36,562 bases of DNA, from assembly GCA_021786265.1 (NCBI GenBank), contig JAJYNP010000114.1:1-36562 (forward strand). Direction: 5' to 3'. Of the stretch, positions 31,794-36,562 are shown piece by piece. Numbering within the stretch: position 1 is the stretch's first letter; each line of letters begins with the position of its first letter. Below the pieces are notes generated by a model. It was not told the origin of the DNA. It did no database searches and worked only from the letters and a program-made list of their open reading frames with translations. Source of the DNA: Chloroflexota bacterium. GTDB lineage: Bacteria > Chloroflexota > Limnocylindria > Limnocylindrales > CSP1-4. A program made the position numbers and the translations under genes.

Positions 31794-32217
31794 ATGACGG
31801 CCATGCTCCTGCGCGACGATCTCGGTCGGGTGCTCGCCGCTCTCGGTGAGCTTCTCTCCTCTCGTGGCCTCCACTATGAAGTGGTGCTCGTGGGTGGGGC
31901 CGACCTCTTGTTGCACGATCTCGTGGCACGACCGACCAATGACGCGGACGTGCTCGGCATGCGCCTTGCCTCGGGGCAAGTTGGCCGGCTGCACGAGCTA
32001 CCAGAGCCGCTCGCGACCGCCATCGCCGATGTCGCGCGGGCTCATGGCCTTCCGGACGACTGGCTGAACCTCGGTCCGGCATCCCTTCTCGACCTCGGTC
32101 TTCCGCCCGGATTCGAAGCCAGGCTGGACCCGCTCGATGCAGGGGGGCTGGTCGCAGCTTGTGGCCGTCCTTCGCCATTGCGGGTTGGATGACGCCGATG
32201 ACCGACTCGACCACTAG
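31794..32217 (+). pseudogene. DUF6036-like nucleotidyltransferase with internal deletion
   Basis: The N-terminal part is a sound nucleotidyltransferase: YEVVLVGGADLLLHDLVARPTNDADVLG (GG...DxD signature), then AHGLPDDWLNLGPASLLDLGLPPGFEARLD. The frame then ends at 32192 with unrelated residues. Read in another frame, the same DNA (from about 32148 to the TAG at 32217) gives WSQLVAVLRHCGLDDADDRLDH, which looks like the normal C-terminal helix of this family. So the middle third, with the conserved Lys/Asp region still present in the 28951 homologue, is missing and the two ends are joined out of frame. The open product from ATG 31794 is 132 aa and is likely inactive. Confidence 0.65.
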
Positions 32218-33082
32218 CCTGCGCGCGTCCCTTCTCGACCGACTGGCGGCCCAGTGGATCGCCCTGGGCGTCACGCTCACGGGCCGGCCCGACGAGGACC
32301 TGATCGACATCGAGGCGCTCGTCGCGCTCACCGCGGAGCTGGGCCAGGAGGACGCCCGTGTCTACGAAGGCGCCGTCGACTGGTGCACCGCCTATGGGGC
32401 CGCCGTGAACGTCGGTCGATTGCGAACGGTGGCGGCCGAGATGGCGATCGATGTTGCGCGGCTGGGCACGTTCGCCGCGCTGCTTTCTTCGGCAGGAGGG
32501 CCTCGCTGGCCCTTTCCCGGCGAGACGGCGTATCGCTACGAGCCTCGCGGCAAAGTCCACATTCGCACCTTGCGCACAGCGGCGGCTCTTGCGTGGCGCC
32601 TGCGCTCGGCCTTTGGCGTGACTGCCCGTGCGGACATCCTCGCGATCCTCGCCGCAGCCGGTGGACGGGAGATGACGGTGGCCGACCTCGCACGCCTGGC
32701 GCGGTTCACCAAGCGCAACGTTGCGCTGACCGTCCAGTCGCTGGCGCTGGCCGACGTGCTCGAGGTCGACCGCATCGGCAACGAGCTGCGCGTCAAGCTC
32801 ACCGGTGAGCCTGGCTTCCGTGCCTGGCTGGAGCCCACGCCATGCGGCTACGTGGATTGGGTGGGACGGTTCGCCGTAGCGGTGCGCGCGCTCGGGTTCG
32901 CGGTGCCGGCAACGGCACCGGCATCGGTGCGGGCCATCGAAGCGCGTGTGCTCATGACTCAGCTTGCTCCTCTCATCCGTCGCACTGGGCTGCCGCTGCC
33001 AGACACGTCGGCGATGGGCGAGGCATTCAACGCCGCCTTTGACCAATGGTGCTCCCGTCTTGCGGACGCATTCACGCCGTAG
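32189..33082 (+). CDS. Winged-helix partner of the second nucleotidyltransferase
   Basis: A 297-aa protein (ATG 32189; ATG 32198 is an alternative). Residues about 140-205 form a MarR-like winged helix: ADILAILAAAGGREMTVADLARLARFTKRNVALTVQSLALADVLEVDRIGNELRVKL. The N-terminal half is helical (AAQWIALGVTLTGRP; LVALTAELGQEDARVYEGAVDWCTAYGAAVNVGRL), and the C-terminal part is helical as well. Its ATG overlaps the TGA of the shortened nucleotidyltransferase frame. As in AbiE-type systems, a winged-helix protein paired with a nucleotidyltransferase suggests antitoxin and repressor, but gene order here is nucleotidyltransferase first. It appears intact while its partner is broken. Its 3' end overlaps the following glycosyltransferase. 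Confidence 0.7.
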   Translation: MTPMTDSTTSLRASLLDRLAAQWIALGVTLTGRPDEDLIDIEALVALTAELGQEDARVYEGAVDWCTAYGAAVNVGRLRTVAAEMAIDVARLGTFAALLSSAGGPRWPFPGETAYRYEPRGKVHIRTLRTAAALAWRLRSAFGVTARADILAILAAAGGREMTVADLARLARFTKRNVALTVQSLALADVLEVDRIGNELRVKLTGEPGFRAWLEPTPCGYVDWVGRFAVAVRALGFAVPATAPASVRAIEARVLMTQLAPLIRRTGLPLPDTSAMGEAFNAAFDQWCSRLADAFTP

Positions 33083-34811
33083 CTCCGAGCTCGGCCGTCG
33101 CGAGGCCTGGCTCACCGCCGGCGCGCTCTTCCTCGTCGCGCTCGCCGTGCGCGCCGTGGCCGCCGCCGCGATCCCCTTCCCGGTCCCCGAGGACACCGCC
33201 TACTACGTCGCCGTGGCCCGGAACCTGGTGGAGGGGCACGGCCTCATCAGCGACGCGCTGTGGAGTTACCAGACCCCGCCGCTGGTGGTGCCGCGTGCCG
33301 CGTTCGAGGTCTGGCTCCCGCTGCCCACGTTGCTGGCCGCGGTGCCCATGGCACTGCTCGGGCCCACGTTCCGGGCAGCGCAGGTGGCCGCCGTGCTGGT
33401 CGGAGCGCTGGTCCCGGTGCTCGCCTGGCGGCTGGCCGCGGACGTGGCGGAGGAGCGCGGCCTGCCGGCGGGGCGGGCCCGCACGGTGGCGCTGGGCACG
33501 GGCCTGGTGGCGACCGCCTACGGCCCGCTGGTGGTGCACGGCGCTCTTCCCGACTCGACGATGCCGTTCACGGCGCTGGCGCTGACCGCCTGCCTGCTGA
33601 TGGCCCGGATCCTGCGCGACCCACGTGGCGCCACTCGCGCCGGCACCCACGGCGACGCCCGCGGCGAAGGCGCCCGCGCCGGCACGATCCGGGATCCCCG
33701 GCTGCTGGGCCTCGGCGCAGTACTCGGGCTGGCCGCGCTCGCGCGAGACGAGGCGCTGTGGGTGGCTCTGACCTGGGCCGCACTGGCCTGGTTCGGTGCC
33801 GGCACCCTCGACCGGCGGGCCCGGGCCCGCCTGATCGCGATCCCGGCCGCGATCTCGATCGCGATCTACCTGCCGTGGATGGTCCGCGACTGGCTGGCGT
33901 TCGGCTCGCCCATGCCCGGCCAGGCGCTGGCCAACGCGCTGTCGGTCACCGGCTTCGACATCTTCGCCTGGCAGGACCGCCCGACGCTCGCCCGGTACCT
34001 CGCGCAGGGGCTGGGGGGGCTGGTCGGCGCCCGCGTCGACGGCTTCACCCACAACCTGTTCGACGTGCTGCTGATCCCGGCCATCCCCGCGGGGCCGATC
34101 GGGCTCGTCGCGCTCCCCTGGCAGGGGCGGGGCGGGGCGCTGCGGCCGCTCCTCGTGCTGTCCGTCATCACCTTCACGGCCGCCACGCTGCTCTTCCCGA
34201 TTGCCACGACCTGGGGCACGTTCCTCCACGCCGCGGGCCCCGTGCAGGTGCTGCTCCTGGTGTCCTGCATGCTCGCGCTCGATGCGCTGCTCGTGCGGAT
34301 CGGGCGGCTGCGCGGCTGGACGCGGCCCGTGGCCTGGCTCGGGCCGGTGCTGGTCGCGGCCACGGCGGTCCCGGTGCTGGCGATCTCGGTGGCATCGATC
34401 GCGGGGGTCGGGCGCGACGTGCAGGCGCGGTACGAGGCGCTCGCCGAGCGGCTGACCGCGACCGGTCTCCCTCCCGCCACTGCCGCGCCGATCGTGGCGG
34501 ACTTCCCGATCTGGATCGCCTGGAGCATGGGCGTCCCCACGCTGGGGCTGCCGGACGAGTCGCCCGCGAGCGTGCTGGACCTGGCGCACCACTTCGACGC
34601 ACACGTGCTGGTGGTGACCGGCACGCACGGGATCTGGCCGGGGGTCCTGGCGGCCGGTGGCGCTGACGCGGACTGCTTCGTCCCGATCGACCTGGCGGGC
34701 GCGGGCAACACCTCCGCGCCGGCGTCCACGCCGGCGGCCCCGACCGCGCCGGGCACCTCCACCGACCCCCTCGCGGGCACCCACGCCTACCGGATCGTGT
34801 GCGGCCCGTGA
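33060..34811 (+). CDS. GT39-like membrane glycosyltransferase, paralogue 3
   Basis: A GT-C enzyme of about 583 aa, more distant from the two other paralogues. The first helix (WLTAGALFLVALAVRAVAAAAIPF) leads to PEDTAYYVAVARNLVEGHGLISDALW, the acidic loop. Many helices and a soluble tail (VADFPIWIAWSMGVPTLGLPDES) follow. There is no ATG or GTG between the end of the upstream gene and the first helix. TTG 33060 is used, inside the last codons of the winged-helix gene; the frame is also open to 32964. The real N-terminus may have been lost when the upstream module arrived. It ends 45 bp before the kinase gene. Confidence 0.78.
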   Translation: MRTHSRRSSELGRREAWLTAGALFLVALAVRAVAAAAIPFPVPEDTAYYVAVARNLVEGHGLISDALWSYQTPPLVVPRAAFEVWLPLPTLLAAVPMALLGPTFRAAQVAAVLVGALVPVLAWRLAADVAEERGLPAGRARTVALGTGLVATAYGPLVVHGALPDSTMPFTALALTACLLMARILRDPRGATRAGTHGDARGEGARAGTIRDPRLLGLGAVLGLAALARDEALWVALTWAALAWFGAGTLDRRARARLIAIPAAISIAIYLPWMVRDWLAFGSPMPGQALANALSVTGFDIFAWQDRPTLARYLAQGLGGLVGARVDGFTHNLFDVLLIPAIPAGPIGLVALPWQGRGGALRPLLVLSVITFTAATLLFPIATTWGTFLHAAGPVQVLLLVSCMLALDALLVRIGRLRGWTRPVAWLGPVLVAATAVPVLAISVASIAGVGRDVQARYEALAERLTATGLPPATAAPIVADFPIWIAWSMGVPTLGLPDESPASVLDLAHHFDAHVLVVTGTHGIWPGVLAAGGADADCFVPIDLAGAGNTSAPASTPAAPTAPGTSTDPLAGTHAYRIVCGP

Positions 34812-34842
34812 CTCGAGACCGTAAGGCCTCGCGCACGAACCC

Positions 34843-34848
34843 TATACT
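34843..34848 (+). promoter_or_regulatory. -10 box of the sensor kinase gene
   Basis: TATACT, the best -10 match in the window, ends 8 nt before ATG 34857. No -35 box at normal distance and no Shine-Dalgarno is seen, so the transcript is probably leaderless. Confidence 0.5.
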
Positions 34849-34856
34849 CCCGTGCG

Positions 34857-35894
34857 ATGGACGCGGCTCAACGTGACGGCGCGCGCCTGGACCAGCTCTA
34901 CGCGGAGGCCAAGCAGCTGGTCAGCTACGGCGCGAACCAGCTGCGCGCCATCGCGACCCGCTACCGCGAGGCCTACGCCGACGTGCTCGCGACCACCCGG
35001 CTCCAGCGCGAGGAGCTGGAGGCGCTGTCCCATGGGCCGGCCGACCCGGGCAACGAGGCGCGCCGCGCGACACTGCAGCAGGCACTCGAGGCGACCACCA
35101 CGGAGCTCGGCGAGCGGCAGATGGAGCAGGCCAAGCTGGAGCTCGTCATCACGCACCTGGAGCGCGCGTGGCTCTTCCTCCAGCAGGGCGACGGCAGCCT
35201 GGTCGGCGGCGCCGCGGCCGGGACGCCCACCGACGTGCAGATGCGGGTCATCGAGGCGCAGGAGTCCGAGCGCCATCGCCTCGCGCAGGAGGTCCACGAC
35301 GGACCGGCCCAGGCACTGACCAACGCGATCTTCCAGGTCGAGTTCATCGACCGGATGCTGGACCGCGATCCGGCGGCCGCCCGCGCCGAGATCCGGTACC
35401 TGCGCGACCTGCTCCGCCGGGAGCTGGGCGACGTCCGGGCGTTCATCACGCAGCTGCGGCCCCCGCTGCTCGACGAGATCGGCCTCTACGGCGCCATCCG
35501 CGACCAGGCGGGTGCCCTGGAGACCGCCACGGGCGTGGGCGTGGACCTGCAGCTCGCGGCGCCCCCGGAGCGGCTGGGCGACACCCAGCAGACGGTGGTG
35601 CTGCGGATCGTGCAGGAGGCGCTGCAGAACGTGCGCCGCCACGCCAACGCGCACCATGTCCGCATCGCGACGCAGGCCGCAGGGGGTCCGGACGGCGAGT
35701 GGGTGCTCGAGATCGTCGACGACGGGCGCGGGTTCGACCCGGACGTCGTGCGCGACGGCGCGAACAGGAGCTTCGGGCTCCGCTTCATGCGCGAACGCGC
35801 CGAGCTGATCGGGGCGCGGCTCGAGCTCCAGTCGAATCCCTCGGCGGGCGCGCGCGTCTGCGTTACGATCCCCGCAGGGACAGACAGGAGGTAG
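34857..35894 (+). CDS. DegS-like cytoplasmic sensor histidine kinase
   Basis: A 345-aa kinase of the HisKA_3/HATPase_c (NarX/DegS) family. No membrane helix is visible, so it should sense a cytoplasmic signal or a partner protein. Residues about 10-110 are a long coiled coil (LQREELEAL, ATLQQALEATTTELGERQMEQAKLEL). The H-box is EAQESERHRLAQEVHDGPAQAL, with the phospho-accepting His147. The ATPase domain has the N-box VQEALQNVRRHANA (Asn258), DDGRGF (288-293) and FGLRFMRERAELIGA. It would phosphorylate the response regulator encoded 4 bp downstream. The first ATG follows a -10 box at leaderless distance. Confidence 0.93.
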   Translation: MDAAQRDGARLDQLYAEAKQLVSYGANQLRAIATRYREAYADVLATTRLQREELEALSHGPADPGNEARRATLQQALEATTTELGERQMEQAKLELVITHLERAWLFLQQGDGSLVGGAAAGTPTDVQMRVIEAQESERHRLAQEVHDGPAQALTNAIFQVEFIDRMLDRDPAAARAEIRYLRDLLRRELGDVRAFITQLRPPLLDEIGLYGAIRDQAGALETATGVGVDLQLAAPPERLGDTQQTVVLRIVQEALQNVRRHANAHHVRIATQAAGGPDGEWVLEIVDDGRGFDPDVVRDGANRSFGLRFMRERAELIGARLELQSNPSAGARVCVTIPAGTDRR

Positions 35895-35898
35895 GGAC

Positions 35899-36562
35899 AT
35901 GCCGGAGGGCTACCAGGGACCGGATCGGCGACGGACCATGCCCGACCGGCGAGGAGGCGCAGTGCTCAAGATCCTGCTGGTCGACGACCATCCCTTCTTC
36001 AGGCTGGGCGTCCGCAACGCGCTCGAGGAGCAACCTGACCTGGAGGTCGTGGGCGAGGCGGAGGACGCCCAGCGGGCGATCGACACGGCCGACACGCTCG
36101 CCCCCGACATCATCCTGATGGACCTCTCGCTCCCGGCGCCGGGCGGCATCGAGGCCACCGCGCGGATCAAGCGCGAGCTCCCCAGCGCCGCGGTCATCGT
36201 GCTGGCGCAGAACGAGGACGAGGACTCGCTGTTCGACGCGATCAAGGCCGGGGCCGCCGCGTTCATCCTGAAGGACGTCGCGCCGGCGGACCTGGTGGCG
36301 ATCATCCGCCGCGTCGGTGGCGGCGAGTACCTGATCAACGACAAGGTCTTCTCGCGTCCGGCGGTGGCCAGCCGGGTCCTCAAGGAGTTCCGGGAGCTGG
36401 CGATCTACGGGCAGGAGTCGCAGCCGATCTTCGCCCCGCTCTCGCCGCGCGAGGTCGAGATCCTGGACAACATCGCGCAGGGCATGACCAACAAGCAGGT
36501 GGCCTTCCAGCTCTCGATCAGCGAGCAGACCGTGAAGAACCACATGAGCAGCATCCTGCGCA
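35899..36562 (+). CDS. NarL/FixJ-type response regulator (partial, 3' end outside window)
   Basis: The partner regulator of the upstream kinase; 221 codons are visible. ATG 35899 is supported by AGGAGG (35886-35891) 7 nt upstream, overlapping the end of the kinase gene, so they are coupled. A 22-residue N-terminal extension with GPDRRR and PDRR precedes the receiver domain (KILLVDDHP). Acidic pair D29/D30, phospho-accepting D75 (LMDLSLP) and K125 (ILKDV) are present. The conserved Thr/Ser of receivers (VIVLT/S) is Ala103 (VIVLAQNEDE), an unusual change. The LuxR-type HTH follows: LSPREVEILDNIAQGMTNKQVAFQLSISEQTVKNHMSSIL. The window ends within this domain. Confidence 0.93.
   Translation, partial: MPEGYQGPDRRRTMPDRRGGAVLKILLVDDHPFFRLGVRNALEEQPDLEVVGEAEDAQRAIDTADTLAPDIILMDLSLPAPGGIEATARIKRELPSAAVIVLAQNEDEDSLFDAIKAGAAAFILKDVAPADLVAIIRRVGGGEYLINDKVFSRPAVASRVLKEFRELAIYGQESQPIFAPLSPREVEILDNIAQGMTNKQVAFQLSISEQTVKNHMSSILR

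Noticed and set aside
1..36562. tRNA, rRNA, integrase or transposase genes
   Set aside because: I scanned for tRNA-like cloverleaf ends, transposase DDE motifs and tyrosine or serine recombinase motifs and saw none; a covariance-model search would be needed to exclude small RNAs.

Overview
The window is very GC-rich (roughly 70% by eye) with dense coding on both strands and no RNA genes that I could recognise. It looks like a chromosomal segment of a high-GC soil or water bacterium. The style (DegS-like kinase with NarL-type regulator, many AAA_14/DUF4143 ATPases, start codons sitting 6-9 nt behind a TANNNT box) would suit Chloroflexota or Actinomycetota; the sequence alone does not settle which.

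Layout. (1) 1-3350 is accessory: a HepT-like RNase remnant with its catalytic middle missing, a DUF4143 ATPase behind a three-copy 23-bp direct repeat, and a Fic AMPylase-DUF2442 pair behind a promoter overlapped by an inverted repeat. (2) 3401-18612 is a surface-polysaccharide locus: two GT4 glycosyltransferases, a GumK-like transferase, an asparagine synthetase B, a Wzx-like flippase, a WcaJ/WbaP-type phosphoglycosyltransferase, an O-antigen ligase/polymerase with a TPR-like tail, a membrane-fused spermidine-synthase-like protein, a GT2 transferase and a UDP-sugar epimerase. Together they would start, extend, flip and polymerise a lipid-linked glycan. (3) 18647-24497 holds polyprenol-phosphate-sugar-dependent GT-C enzymes (two GT87/DUF2029 genes, one PIG-V-like, one GT39-like), plus two broken GT87 pieces meeting tail to tail. 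(4) 24498-33082 is a second accessory region threaded between three GT39-like paralogues: an XRE-nuclease fusion, a Phd-VapC pair, a second DUF4143 ATPase, a DUF6036-like nucleotidyltransferase with an uncharacterised 129-aa partner, and a second nucleotidyltransferase (internally deleted) with a winged-helix partner. (5) 34857-36562 is a cytoplasmic histidine kinase and the start of a NarL-type response regulator, cut by the window end.

The most notable point is the association of toxin-antitoxin-like modules with glycosyltransferases. Both nucleotidyltransferase modules lie directly upstream of, and overlap, a GT39-like gene (TGATG at 29853-29857; coding overlap at 33060-33082), so the transferases appear to be co-transcribed with them. 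The first module starts with a promoter, a 27-codon leader ORF and a GTGA stop/start overlap. The second starts with a perfect 7-3-7 palindrome abutting the -35 box. Several genes in the window are decayed in a similar way (internal deletions, inverted or truncated copies), which points to repeated gain and loss here.
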